Below the pieces are notes generated by a model. The model was not told where the DNA came from and did not search any database. It worked only from the letters and a program-made list of their open reading frames with translations. DNA of 64,000 nucleotides from Siphonobacter aquaeclarae (GTDB taxonomy: Bacteria > Bacteroidota > Bacteroidia > Cytophagales > Spirosomataceae), in the NCBI RefSeq assembly GCF_900103285.1, contig NZ_FNGS01000001.1, positions 62,001 through 126,000 of the forward strand, given 5' to 3'. The stretch's first letter is position 1, and the number at the start of each line of letters is the position of its first letter. This document shows positions 18,190 to 26,070 of this stretch, piece by piece. A program made the position numbers and the translations under genes.

Positions 18190-18560
18190 TGGGTATGCCG
18201 AAACGATTATTGCTCGTCGACGACGACGCCAAGAATATTTTCGCTCTCACGGCGGTACTGAAAGCCCGGTCGTTTCAGGTGCGGTCGTGCCCCGGTGCAC
18301 GGGAAGCGATTGCCTTGCTGGAAGCGGGGGAGGAAGTCGACGCCCTTTTAATTGACATGATGATGCCCGAAATGGATGGGTACGAAGCCATTCCGCTCAT
18401 CCGGAGCCTTCCGGGGCGGGCAGACCTGTATATCCTGGCCGTTACGGCACAGGCAATGCTGGGCGACCGGGAGCTGTGTCTCCGCGCCGGAGCCGACGAG
18501 TACATCTCTAAACCGATCGACATAGACAGGCTACTAACACTACTCAACGGAGCCCCATGA
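18189..18560 (+). CDS. Single-domain response regulator
   Basis: The protein has 123 residues and consists only of a receiver domain: the acidic cluster V-D-D-D near the N-terminus, the phosphorylation site D56 in L-I-D-M-M-M-P, the conserved Thr in A-V-T-A-Q-A and the Lys in I-S-K-P-I-D. It has no output domain, so it acts as a phosphate relay or by protein contact. It resembles the last receiver of the preceding kinase and may have arisen from it. The start overlaps the kinase stop (TGATG) and its stop overlaps the CheR start (ATGA), which implies coupled translation. Confidence 0.92.
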   Translation: MGMPKRLLLVDDDAKNIFALTAVLKARSFQVRSCPGAREAIALLEAGEEVDALLIDMMMPEMDGYEAIPLIRSLPGRADLYILAVTAQAMLGDRELCLRAGADEYISKPIDIDRLLTLLNGAP

Positions 18561-19372
18561 TGCTGGACGAAGAAGAGATTTCCCTCTTGCTGAGCGACCT
18601 GTACGATCTCTACGGTTACGATTTTTCGAACTATGCGCGGGCGTCCCTGCGTCGGCGGATTTCCCGCCTGTGCTTGCTGGACAAATTCCCCAGTTTTGCG
18701 GAACTGCGCTACCGGGTGCGGACGGATCCGGATTACCTGATGCGGTTTGTCGAGGAGATTACCGTGAATGTCACCGAGATGTTCCGCGATCCGGAATTTT
18801 ACCGGTTCGTGCGGGAAACCGTCCTGCCCGACCTTGGTTCCAAACCCTTTATCCGGATCTGGCATGCCGGGTGTTCGACGGGCGAGGAAGTATACTCGAT
18901 GGCTATTCTCCTGCAGGAAGCAGGACTGCTAAAGAAATCGCTGCTGTATGCGACGGATCTCAACCCGTCCGTCCTTGAAAAGGCCAGACGGGGTATCTTT
19001 CCGCTCCACATGATGAAACAGTACTCCGAAAATTACGTCATGGGAGGGGGAAAGGCCGATTTTTCAGACTACTACACGGCACACTACGGCCAGGCCAAGT
19101 TCCGGGAAGAGTTGTCGGAGAAGATGATCTTCTCGACACATAACCTGGTATCCGACCGGTCTTTCAACGAATTCGACTTCATACTCTGCCGCAACGTCCT
19201 CATCTACTTCGACAAGGACCTGCAGGAGCACGTCCTGCGCCTCTTCGACGCCAGCCTGGGTACCCTGGGGTACCTCGCGCTGGGCACGAAGGAAACCATC
19301 CGGTTTTCTTCGGTCCAGCGCTCGTACCGGCAGGTAAGTAAGGAAAAGGTGTGGAGGAAGGTGGAAAACTAG
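18557..19372 (+). CDS. cheR: CheR-type protein-glutamate methyltransferase
   Basis: The protein has 271 residues with an N-terminal helical domain (about 1-75) and an SAM-binding methyltransferase domain. Visible motifs are W-H-A-G-C-S-T-G-E-E-V-Y-S, the acidic A-T-D-L-N and I-L-C-R-N-V-L-I-Y-F. CheR methylates glutamates of chemoreceptors. Here no chemoreceptor, CheA, CheW or CheB methylesterase gene is nearby; instead it is joined to a hybrid kinase and a receiver. The target may be the kinase's own coiled coil or CHASE3 region (inference). The stop codon shares four bases with the stop of the convergent SRPBCC gene. Confidence 0.9.
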   Translation: MMLDEEEISLLLSDLYDLYGYDFSNYARASLRRRISRLCLLDKFPSFAELRYRVRTDPDYLMRFVEEITVNVTEMFRDPEFYRFVRETVLPDLGSKPFIRIWHAGCSTGEEVYSMAILLQEAGLLKKSLLYATDLNPSVLEKARRGIFPLHMMKQYSENYVMGGGKADFSDYYTAHYGQAKFREELSEKMIFSTHNLVSDRSFNEFDFILCRNVLIYFDKDLQEHVLRLFDASLGTLGYLALGTKETIRFSSVQRSYRQVSKEKVWRKVEN

Positions 19373-19788
19373 CTCTCCAGGAACTTCGGCAGACTCTTTC
19401 CCAGAATAGAGGTCCACCCTTCCACAAAATTCCCCGGTGCAAAATCCGCTACCTCTTTCGGGAATGTTTCCAGGCCCCGGTGCGTCAGGAGCAGGCGGGT
19501 ATCCGTCCCTTCCGGAAACAGCTCGAAAGTGACGAAGGAATTACCTGCGTAACCATCGTACCGCCAGCTGTAGGTGAGTTTCCGGCCGGGAACGACTTCG
19601 GTGATTTCGCAGAGGTGCCGGTACTCCCTGCCTTCGCGTCCGCCGAGAAATTCAAAGCGGTAGCCGACCACCGGCTGGAAGCCGGGAATATCGAAATACC
19701 ACTGCTTCATTTTGGCGGGATTGACCAGCGCGTCCCAGACTTTTTCGGCCGGGGCATGGTAGGTACGATCAAATGTGATGGGCGTCAT
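19369..19788 (-). CDS. SRPBCC (AHSA1-like START-fold) protein
   Basis: The protein has 139 residues from the ATG at 19788 (M-T-P-I-T-F-D-R-T-Y-H-A-P-A-E-K-V-W-D-A-L). This is the classic start of an AHSA1-like SRPBCC protein: a hydrophobic cavity fold that binds lipids or small aromatic compounds. Ends with the helical W-T-S-I-L-G-K-S-L segment. It starts two bases after the ArsR regulator stop, so the two are an operon, a pairing common in many bacteria. Its ligand is unknown. Confidence 0.88.
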   Translation of the reverse strand: MTPITFDRTYHAPAEKVWDALVNPAKMKQWYFDIPGFQPVVGYRFEFLGGREGREYRHLCEITEVVPGRKLTYSWRYDGYAGNSFVTFELFPEGTDTRLLLTHRGLETFPKEVADFAPGNFVEGWTSILGKSLPKFLES

Positions 19789-19790
19789 AG

Positions 19791-20099
19791 TTATTCGGGT
19801 TTTGAGAGAAATTCGTCCAATGCGTCCAGTTTGGCATTCCAGAAGGACCGGTATTGTTCCGTCCATTCCGCTACCTGCCGGAGCGACGCCAGGTCCGGGT
19901 GGCAGTACCGCTCCCGGCCTTGCTTCCGGATCGTAATCAGCCCGCATTCTGTCAGAATCCGGATATGCTTTGAAATAGCCGGTCGACTGATCGGAAAGTG
20001 GTCTGCTACCGCGTTGAGGTTCAGTGGCTGCCGCGAAACCAACCGGATAATTTCCCGGCGGGTGGGGTCAGCAATGGCGCCAAATACATCCCTGTTCAT
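19791..20099 (-). CDS. ArsR-family repressor paired with SRPBCC gene
   Basis: The protein has 102 residues with a winged helix: [14 protein letters not shown], the recognition helix S-R-P-A-I-S-K-H-I-R-I-L and the wing around R-K-Q-G-R-E-R-Y. It lacks the Cys pair of metal-sensing ArsR proteins, so it belongs to the non-metal group paired with SRPBCC proteins. Two palindromes begin eight bases upstream of its start and are its likely operators. The paralogue at 20279 points the other way. Confidence 0.9.
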   Translation of the reverse strand: MNRDVFGAIADPTRREIIRLVSRQPLNLNAVADHFPISRPAISKHIRILTECGLITIRKQGRERYCHPDLASLRQVAEWTEQYRSFWNAKLDALDEFLSKPE

Positions 20100-20106
20100 A
20101 AAATAG

Positions 20107-20148
20107 GTAACCTTTTGGTTACAAATTAAAATGAAACCTTTTGGTTAC
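20107..20148 (-). promoter_or_regulatory. Tandem palindromic operators of the leftward ArsR gene
   Basis: GTAACCTTTTGGTTAC at 20107-20122 is a perfect palindrome with a four-base centre. A second copy at 20133-20148 keeps the 12-base core AACCTTTTGGTT. The centres are 26 bases apart. They lie just upstream of the ArsR start at 20099, as expected for autorepression. Confidence 0.75.
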
Positions 20149-20204
20149 GCAATAGGCGAAACAGACTTTTCTGAATAAATCTCAAAAAAATCTTGCACGG
20201 CTAG

Positions 20205-20254
20205 TTGCGAAACCGATCGATTGCGCATACATTTGCAATCGATCGGTTTCGCAA
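20205..20254 (+). promoter_or_regulatory. Promoter inside a perfect 20-base inverted repeat
   Basis: The arms at 20205-20224 and 20235-20254 are exact complements, separated by 10 bases. The same stretch contains a good promoter: TTG at 20205-20207, a 20-base gap and TACATTTG at 20228-20235. A repressor bound to the repeat would cover both boxes. The start codon of the ArsR gene is at 20279. The repeat differs in sequence from the operators of the leftward paralogue. Confidence 0.8.
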
Positions 20255-20278
20255 TTGTCTTTTTACCTGATAACGACT

Positions 20279-20614
20279 ATGAGAAGGGATATTTTTCAAG
20301 CCATCGCCGACCCCACCCGGAGAGCCATCATCGCCCTGATCGCGCTCCAGGCCATGACGCCCAACGCCATTGCCGAGCATTTCGACAGCAGCCGGCAGGC
20401 TATCTCCAAGCACCTGCGCATCCTCACCGAATGTGAGTTGCTGCAGCAGGAGCAGCAGGGGAGAGAAATCTATTATTTGCTGAAAGTCGACAAAATGAAA
20501 GAGATAGATCAATGGCTCGAACAGTTCCGGAAGATCTGGGAAAGCCGCTTCAGCCAGCTGGACGATCTGTTAGCCACCCTCCAACAAAACAAGCCCGATG
20601 AAACTGCACTTTGA
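20279..20614 (+). CDS. ArsR-family repressor, second copy
   Basis: The protein has 111 residues from the ATG at 20279. The winged helix has [10 protein letters not shown] and the recognition helix [12 protein letters not shown], and the C-terminus extends as a helix (W-L-E-Q-F-R-K-I-W). It has no metal-binding Cys pair. It is a paralogue of the protein encoded at 19791-20099 but has a different upstream palindrome, so the two should not cross-regulate. It overlaps the next gene by 17 bases, which implies coupled translation. Confidence 0.9.
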   Translation: MRRDIFQAIADPTRRAIIALIALQAMTPNAIAEHFDSSRQAISKHLRILTECELLQQEQQGREIYYLLKVDKMKEIDQWLEQFRKIWESRFSQLDDLLATLQQNKPDETAL

Positions 20615-21092
20615 TTTTCTGGTCAACAAACAAGACAACACCCTGACGATCCGGCGGGAATTCCGGGCGCCGAGACAGCTCGTCTGGAATTGCTACACCC
20701 AAAGCGATCTGCTCGAAAAATGGTTTGCCCCCAAGCCGTTGACAGCAAAGACGAAATCCATGCAGTTCCGGGAAGGGGGCCACTGGCACTACGCCATGGT
20801 CGAACCGAATGGTACCGAATACTGGGGTTTCACCGAATTCCTGTCGATCCATCCGATTGATTTTTATACGTCGCTGGACGCGTTCAGCAACGAAAACGGA
20901 GAGATCAATCCCGACCTGCCCAGAGCCCGGTGGAAAGTCACGTTCACGGATAGCCAGGCGAATACCGTCGTCGAAACGGTCGTCACCTACCAGTCACTGA
21001 ATGACCTCGAAACCGTTATTCAGATGGGTATGGAGCAGGGTATGACCTCTACCCTGGAACGCCTCGACGAACTGCTGGAAACGCTGGTTTAG
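20598..21092 (+). CDS. SRPBCC (AHSA1-like) protein coupled to ArsR gene
   Basis: The protein has 164 residues. The family start [14 protein letters not shown], the W-F-A-P-K segment and the C-terminal [16 protein letters not shown] helix are all present. It forms an operon with the ArsR repressor that overlaps it. A small-molecule-binding role is the family expectation; no ligand is evident. Its C-terminal motif is of the type seen in the glutathione/DNA-protection-like AHSA1 subset, but that is not specific. Confidence 0.88.
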   Translation: MKLHFDFLVNKQDNTLTIRREFRAPRQLVWNCYTQSDLLEKWFAPKPLTAKTKSMQFREGGHWHYAMVEPNGTEYWGFTEFLSIHPIDFYTSLDAFSNENGEINPDLPRARWKVTFTDSQANTVVETVVTYQSLNDLETVIQMGMEQGMTSTLERLDELLETLV

Positions 21093-21174
21093 TCCGATAT
21101 CCCGTCAAAAAACCTGTCGGAAAAAGACCCCGGAATTGTCGTTTTCAGCCATTCCGGCCCGACAATTTCTACCG

Positions 21175-21182
21175 TAAGTTTG
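21175..21182 (+). promoter_or_regulatory. -7 promoter box for third SRPBCC gene
   Basis: TAAGTTTG matches TAnnTTTG exactly and lies 37 bases before the ATG at 21220. No TTTG at the usual -33 distance. It suggests the third SRPBCC gene has its own promoter rather than belonging to the ArsR operon. Confidence 0.5.
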
Positions 21183-21219
21183 CCTTGTTCAAATTCATCT
21201 ATCTAAAAAACACGTTACC

Positions 21220-21636
21220 ATGAGCGCTGAAAAAATCACCATCGAAGCCACCGTCAATGCCCCCGTTGAAAAAGTATGGGAAGCCTGGAATACGCCTTCG
21301 CATGTAGTTCAATGGAATGCCGCGTCGCCTGACTGGCACTCTCCCAAAGCCGAAAATGACCTCCGCGAAGGCGGCAGTTTCCTCTATCGGATGGAAGCGA
21401 AGGACGGCAGCTTCGGATTTGATTTCGGAGGAGTTTACGACGAAGTAGTGCCCCTGAAGCGGCTCGCTTATACCCTCGGCGACGACCGTAAAGTCGAAGT
21501 CAATTTCACTGAGCAGGACGGCGGCACCTTCATTTCCGAAACCTTTGAAGCCGAAAGCCAGAACCCGGTTGATATGCAGCGCTTCGGCTGGCAGTCGATT
21601 CTGGATAACTTTAAGGCATACGCGGAGAAGGTATAG
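21220..21636 (+). CDS. SRPBCC (AHSA1-like) protein, third copy
   Basis: The protein has 138 residues and opens with I-T-I-E-A-T-V-N-A-P-V-E-K-V-W-E-A-W, the SRPBCC signature. The W-H-S-P-K-A-E-N-D-L-R-E-G-G-S-F segment and the C-terminal helix G-W-Q-S-I-L-D-N-F fit the family. No repressor gene is attached to it. It is the third such protein within 2.3 kb. It is convergent with the large regulator gene; a repeat-rich hairpin region separates them. Confidence 0.88.
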   Translation: MSAEKITIEATVNAPVEKVWEAWNTPSHVVQWNAASPDWHSPKAENDLREGGSFLYRMEAKDGSFGFDFGGVYDEVVPLKRLAYTLGDDRKVEVNFTEQDGGTFISETFEAESQNPVDMQRFGWQSILDNFKAYAEKV

Positions 21637-21641
21637 GGCTG

Positions 21642-21759
21642 AGGGCATGGGGTGACGACGCGCGCCATACCTGGATTCATTAGTCTCAGCGGTTTTTGAA
21701 GTGGCGTGGGGCAGAGGGCATAGGGGCGAGTATGCCACCCCATGCCCTATGCCCTCTGC
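21642..21759. repeat. Heptamer-repeat region with inverted arms, likely bidirectional terminator
   Basis: The arms at 21711-21725 and 21745-21759 are perfect 15-base complements with a 19-base loop. A second perfect pair of 13 bases joins 21642-21654 with 21736-21748, so two hairpins compete. The arms are built of seven-base units: AGGGCAT-like on the left and TGCCCTA, TGCCCTC, TGCTCTT in a row on the right. It lies between the convergent genes ending at 21636 and 21766. Confidence 0.7.
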
Positions 21760-21765
21760 TCTTTG

Positions 21766-24700
21766 CTACTTCCCCGCCGCGTACTCCTTCGGCGTCTGGC
21801 CGTACATTTTCTTGAATTCCTTGCTGAAGTATTTCCGGTCTTCGAAACCGACGGTATAGGCTACTTCGAAGACGGCATACTGATTTTGCCGCAATAACTG
21901 AGCTGCTTTTTTCAGGCGGATGGACTTGATGAGGTCATTGACCGACAGGCCCGTCAGCGCCTTGACCTTCCGGTAGAGCACCGGCGCGCTCATCCCCATC
22001 TTCACACAGAGCATCGCTACGCCAAAGGCGGTATCTTCCAGGTGCGCTTCTATGATGTCTGTCATTTTTTCGAGGAAATGGCCGTCGGGTGTTTCCACGA
22101 CTGCCTTCTTCGGTTCAAGCAATACCTGCTTCGCGAATTTCTCCTGCATGCGGTGGCGCAGGCGCAGCAGATTCCGGACATTCAGCTCCAGTACCTGCAC
22201 GCTGAACGGTTTGGTCAGGTAGGCATCCGCGCCGGTTTCCAGGCCGTCGATCTGGTGGGGAAGGGCCGCCTTGGCAGTCAGCAGAATCACCGGAATGTGG
22301 CTTGTACGCGGATCGTCCTTGAGCTGACGGCAAAGGGTAAGTCCGTCCATCTCCGGCATCATGACATCGCTGATAATCACGTCCGGGATTTGAGAAACGG
22401 CCGTTTCCCAGCCCTCTATACCATTTCCGGCAATGACGAGGTGATAGCGGCCGGCGAGCGACTCCTGAATGAAGGTCTGCATTTCCGGGTTGTCTTCGAC
22501 CAGCAACAGCGTTGGTTTGCCTGATGCATCGGCCTGGGGTTCCGGAGCCGGGCCTGCGGGCGACGGCAGCGCCGCCGGTGCATATACAGGGTCCTGGACA
22601 AACTGAGCTTTATCAAAATGCGCCATTCCCTGCAACAGGGTGAGGGTAAAGCAGGTACGCCCGGCCCGCGGCCCGTCGGGGAGGTCGCTCTCAGCGGTGA
22701 GATTTCCGCGATGCAGTTCGGCAATGCTCTTCGACAACGCCAGACCGATACCGTAGCCCGTATTCTGGAAGCCATAGTCCTGTACCTGAAAAAAATTGGT
22801 GAAGAGCTTCCGGAGATTTTCCTGGGTGATACCGCGGCCGGTATTGACAAACCGGACTTCCGCCGCAGTCGGATTGGCCTGAATGAGTATGCTGATCACC
22901 CCGCCGTCGGGCGTAAACTTGAACGCATTTGTCAGGAGGTTGTAGATGATCTTTTCGATCTGCTCGCGGTCGAAATACAGAGGCAGCTGATCTACTTCCG
23001 CCAGAAAATCCGTTTGAATATTCCGGTTTTCAGCCTGCTCCTGAAACTGGCTGAAAATCTCCCGGATAAAAGACACGAGGTCGTTTTCCGAAACTTTCAG
23101 GGTCAGGTTCCGGGATTCGACTTTCCGGAAATCCATCAGCTCGCTGACAAGTTTCAGCAGCCGGTCGGTATTGGTCTGCACATAGGTCAGTTGCCGGTGC
23201 AGGGCCGGTTCTTCCCGGGCGGTAAGCAGCAGTTTTTCGACCGGGCCGATAATCAGCGTGAGGTGAGTGCGGATTTCGTGCGAAATATTGGTGAAGAAGT
23301 TGAGCTTCAGCTGATGGAGTTCGTAGTTCCGCCGGAAGGATTCCCGAAGCCAGAAAAAACGGATAATCAGAAACGCAATCCCCGCCAGCGTCAGCGCATA
23401 GAGGCCATACGCCCACCACGTAGCCCAGAACGGCGGCAGTACCCGGATAGGCAGGCGAATCGGTTCAGTGGTCCAAACGCCATCGTTGTTTCCCGCGCGG
23501 ACTTCAAAGGTATAGTCGCCCGGCGGCAGGTTCATGTACGTTGCCGACGGAATACGGACTTGGTTCCAGTCGGTTTCGAGGCCGACCAACCGATAAGCGT
23601 ACCTGTTTTTGCCCGATTTGATGTAGTTCAGAAGGGCGAAGTCGATCGTGAAAATAGATTGTCCGTGTGAGAACGTGAGTTCTTTTACCCGGCCGAGGTC
23701 TTCGCTGAGCAGGCCGGTAGCATCGCCGATTTCGACCGGCTTGTTGAAAAGCCTGAGACCGGTGAAAACCAGCGGCGGAACGTAATCGTTGGAGACAATC
23801 TGCCGCGGATCAAACCGTACCAGTCCGTGATAACCGCCAAAATACAGTTCTCCTGACGGTGCACGATAGGCAGCGCTGGGGCTGAATTCGTTGCCGGGGA
23901 GGCCGTCGCTCGTCGTGTAATTTTTAAACGTTTTCCGGACAGGATCAAAACGACTGAGGCCGTTATCCGTGCTGATCCAAAGGTATCCCTGATCGTCGTA
24001 CAAGATTCCCTGCACGTTGTTATGCGCCAGGCCGTCCTTTTCGTTGTAGGCGGTGAAGGTACTGTCGTCCGGGTTGAGGCGGCAGAATCCGCCACCCGTC
24101 ATCCCGACCCAGATCGTTCCGCGGGCATCTTCCTGAATGCAGTTGACTTCGCCGGAGGGTAACCGGTTGCTGCCGCCGGGCGTAAACCAGGTCAGCTGAC
24201 GGCCGTCGGCGCTGAGCCGGTTGAGGCCACTGCCGGTTCCGATCCAGAACCGCCGGCGGGAATCCCGGAAAAACGTCCGGATGCCGGCACTCGTGATACG
24301 CAGCGAATCGCTGCCATGCCGGAAGCCGTTCTTTTCCAGGATATTCACGCCATCCCGGTCGGTACCCGCCCAAAGGCGTCCGAGGCCGTCTTCTCCTACT
24401 GCGATGACGTTGTCGGAACTAAGGGAGGACCGGTCGCCGGGCCGGTGCCGGTACGAAATAAAGCGGTCTCCTTCTTTTCGTTGCAGGCCGCCGAGGTGCA
24501 TACCCACCCACCACTGGCCGCTTCCGTCCCGGAAGACGGCTTTGACGAGGTTCGACGCCAGCCCGGAAGGATTTCCCGGTTGACTTTGCCGGTTGCGGAA
24601 GGTACCGGTTTGCGGGTCGAAGAAATTGATGCCGCCGCCTTCCGTTCCGACCCAGAGGTGGCCGTCGGGATCTCCGGAGATGGAGCTGATGACGTCCTGG

Positions 24701-25755
24701 CTGAGGCTCGTGGCCGCTTTCTGATTCTGGTAGGCGAGGAAGGGTGTCGTGGACGAATAAACAATGTCTACACCACCATAGTACGTACCGATCCAGATCG
24801 ATCCATTGGTATCCTGAAAAAGCGAATACGCTGAGTTCTGAGCGAGGCTTTTCCGGTTTTCCGGTTCGTGGCGGTAGTGGGAGAGGAGATTCCGGGAAGG
24901 ATCGAAGAGACTGATCCCTTCCAGCGTAGCCATCCAGATTTTTCCGGAGCGGTCAGCCATGAGCGAGCGCACGTTCGGACTCAATAAGGGTTCTGGAAAA
25001 GGCCGGAAGGAATCAGATGCGGCATCATACCGGCTCACGCCGCCGTATTTGGTTCCCGCCCAGAGGGTACCCTGCCGATCTTCCAGGAGGCAGGTGACGA
25101 ACGTATCTTTCAGGGGGTATTTTTTATAGCGGTACCCGCCCGGCACTTTCCGGAGGCGGAAGAGCCCGGAGGAGGTAGCTGCCCAGAGATATCCTCGGCG
25201 GTCTTCGCAAACCGCCCGTACTTCGTTCCCTTCCTTGCCTGGCCGGGCTGCCAGAAAAGGGACAAACCGGTCGGGACCTGTCCGGAGGTGCAGCCCGTTG
25301 CCCGTTCCTACCCAGAAATGATGGTGTTTGTCTTCGTATAGGCAATGGATCACGCTGCTGCGGAGGCGGTTGGCGGGATTGGCGACAATGCGGTGAAAAC
25401 GACCGGATTTCGCGTCGTACCGGTTGAGACCGTAGGACGTTCCGAACCAGAGGTCTCCGCGGGAGTCGCAGAGGCTGGAGTGAACGTAATTGTTACTGAT
25501 GGACGTGGAGTCCCGGTTGTCGTTAAGGAAGACGCGAAAATTTCGTCCGTCAAACCGGTTGAGTCCGTGACGGGTACCGAACCACATGAATCCGTTCCGG
25601 TCCTGCACGATGGTCAAAACCGAATTCTGGGATAATCCGCTCTCTACATTGAAATGATTAAAAGCGATATTCTGTGCCTGAGAACGGACAACCGGCATCG
25701 CAACCGATAGCCAGATCAGGAACCGAAGGACGGCGGGGGAGTAGTGTTCAGTCAT
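21766..25755 (-). CDS. Hybrid two-component system regulator (propeller-kinase-receiver-AraC)
   Basis: The protein has about 1329 residues from the ATG at 25755. After a signal peptide come some 12-14 propeller repeats (to about residue 680, W-F-G-T-R-H-G-L-N-R-F-D type), a Y_Y_Y domain (to about 770), one membrane segment (about 785-805), HisKA with H826, HATPase, a receiver with D1130 (I-S-D-V-M-M-P) and a C-terminal AraC helix-turn-helix. This is the standard design for sensing a glycan breakdown product in the periplasm and switching on a utilisation locus. It is divergent from susC, so that locus is its target. In the H-box the usual Pro is His (H-E-I-R-T-H-L). Confidence 0.95.
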   Translation of the reverse strand: MTEHYSPAVLRFLIWLSVAMPVVRSQAQNIAFNHFNVESGLSQNSVLTIVQDRNGFMWFGTRHGLNRFDGRNFRVFLNDNRDSTSISNNYVHSSLCDSRGDLWFGTSYGLNRYDAKSGRFHRIVANPANRLRSSVIHCLYEDKHHHFWVGTGNGLHLRTGPDRFVPFLAARPGKEGNEVRAVCEDRRGYLWAATSSGLFRLRKVPGGYRYKKYPLKDTFVTCLLEDRQGTLWAGTKYGGVSRYDAASDSFRPFPEPLLSPNVRSLMADRSGKIWMATLEGISLFDPSRNLLSHYRHEPENRKSLAQNSAYSLFQDTNGSIWIGTYYGGVDIVYSSTTPFLAYQNQKAATSLSQDVISSISGDPDGHLWVGTEGGGINFFDPQTGTFRNRQSQPGNPSGLASNLVKAVFRDGSGQWWVGMHLGGLQRKEGDRFISYRHRPGDRSSLSSDNVIAVGEDGLGRLWAGTDRDGVNILEKNGFRHGSDSLRITSAGIRTFFRDSRRRFWIGTGSGLNRLSADGRQLTWFTPGGSNRLPSGEVNCIQEDARGTIWVGMTGGGFCRLNPDDSTFTAYNEKDGLAHNNVQGILYDDQGYLWISTDNGLSRFDPVRKTFKNYTTSDGLPGNEFSPSAAYRAPSGELYFGGYHGLVRFDPRQIVSNDYVPPLVFTGLRLFNKPVEIGDATGLLSEDLGRVKELTFSHGQSIFTIDFALLNYIKSGKNRYAYRLVGLETDWNQVRIPSATYMNLPPGDYTFEVRAGNNDGVWTTEPIRLPIRVLPPFWATWWAYGLYALTLAGIAFLIIRFFWLRESFRRNYELHQLKLNFFTNISHEIRTHLTLIIGPVEKLLLTAREEPALHRQLTYVQTNTDRLLKLVSELMDFRKVESRNLTLKVSENDLVSFIREIFSQFQEQAENRNIQTDFLAEVDQLPLYFDREQIEKIIYNLLTNAFKFTPDGGVISILIQANPTAAEVRFVNTGRGITQENLRKLFTNFFQVQDYGFQNTGYGIGLALSKSIAELHRGNLTAESDLPDGPRAGRTCFTLTLLQGMAHFDKAQFVQDPVYAPAALPSPAGPAPEPQADASGKPTLLLVEDNPEMQTFIQESLAGRYHLVIAGNGIEGWETAVSQIPDVIISDVMMPEMDGLTLCRQLKDDPRTSHIPVILLTAKAALPHQIDGLETGADAYLTKPFSVQVLELNVRNLLRLRHRMQEKFAKQVLLEPKKAVVETPDGHFLEKMTDIIEAHLEDTAFGVAMLCVKMGMSAPVLYRKVKALTGLSVNDLIKSIRLKKAAQLLRQNQYAVFEVAYTVGFEDRKYFSKEFKKMYGQTPKEYAAGK

Positions 25756-25867
25756 AACCTCTTGCAGCACGCAGGGAAAAGACCGGAATTCCGGTGTTCT
25801 ACCCTGTTTTCCATCAGATACTATTGAAGAATTCCGGGGGAAAAAAGTACAAATTCCAAGCCGGTCA

Positions 25868-25891
25868 ATTTGGTCTGTCCAGAGTCCAAAT
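25868..25891. promoter_or_regulatory. Composite palindrome between regulator and susC, candidate operator
   Basis: ATTTGG and CCAAAT at the ends enclose TCTG-TC-CAGA, giving an almost symmetrical 24-base site with a two-base bulge. It lies in the 315-base gap between the divergent regulator and susC genes, about 180 bases before the latter. No gene is seen in this gap. A regulator binding site is the natural reading, but unproven. Confidence 0.4.
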
Positions 25892-26011
25892 CCTATGAAT
25901 CTTTGGCACTTTTTTCGTTTCCCGTAATAAAATAGGGCATAAAAAGGGACGATTTAAAATATTCACCCCTTTCTTTTAGGATTTTCTCCCCCCTCCCGGA
26001 CGGCCCCCGGT

Positions 26012-26019
26012 CAACTTTG
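26012..26019 (+). promoter_or_regulatory. Weak -7 box upstream of susC
   Basis: CAACTTTG matches TAnnTTTG at all but the first base and lies about 50 bases before the start of susC. No clear -33 box. A weak promoter is expected for a gene that needs an activator. Confidence 0.35.
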
Positions 26020-26070
26020 TCTGCACCAATCTAAAGGAAAGCCTATTCCATTTTTTACTATCGTAAACCG

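Noticed and set aside
20205-20254. Terminator hairpin before the second ArsR gene
   Set aside because: The repeat is perfect but has no T-tract and holds a full promoter, so an operator is the better reading.
21766-25755. Two separate genes for sensor kinase and AraC regulator
   Set aside because: The frame is continuous from signal peptide to the AraC domain without a stop or frameshift, as in known hybrid regulators.
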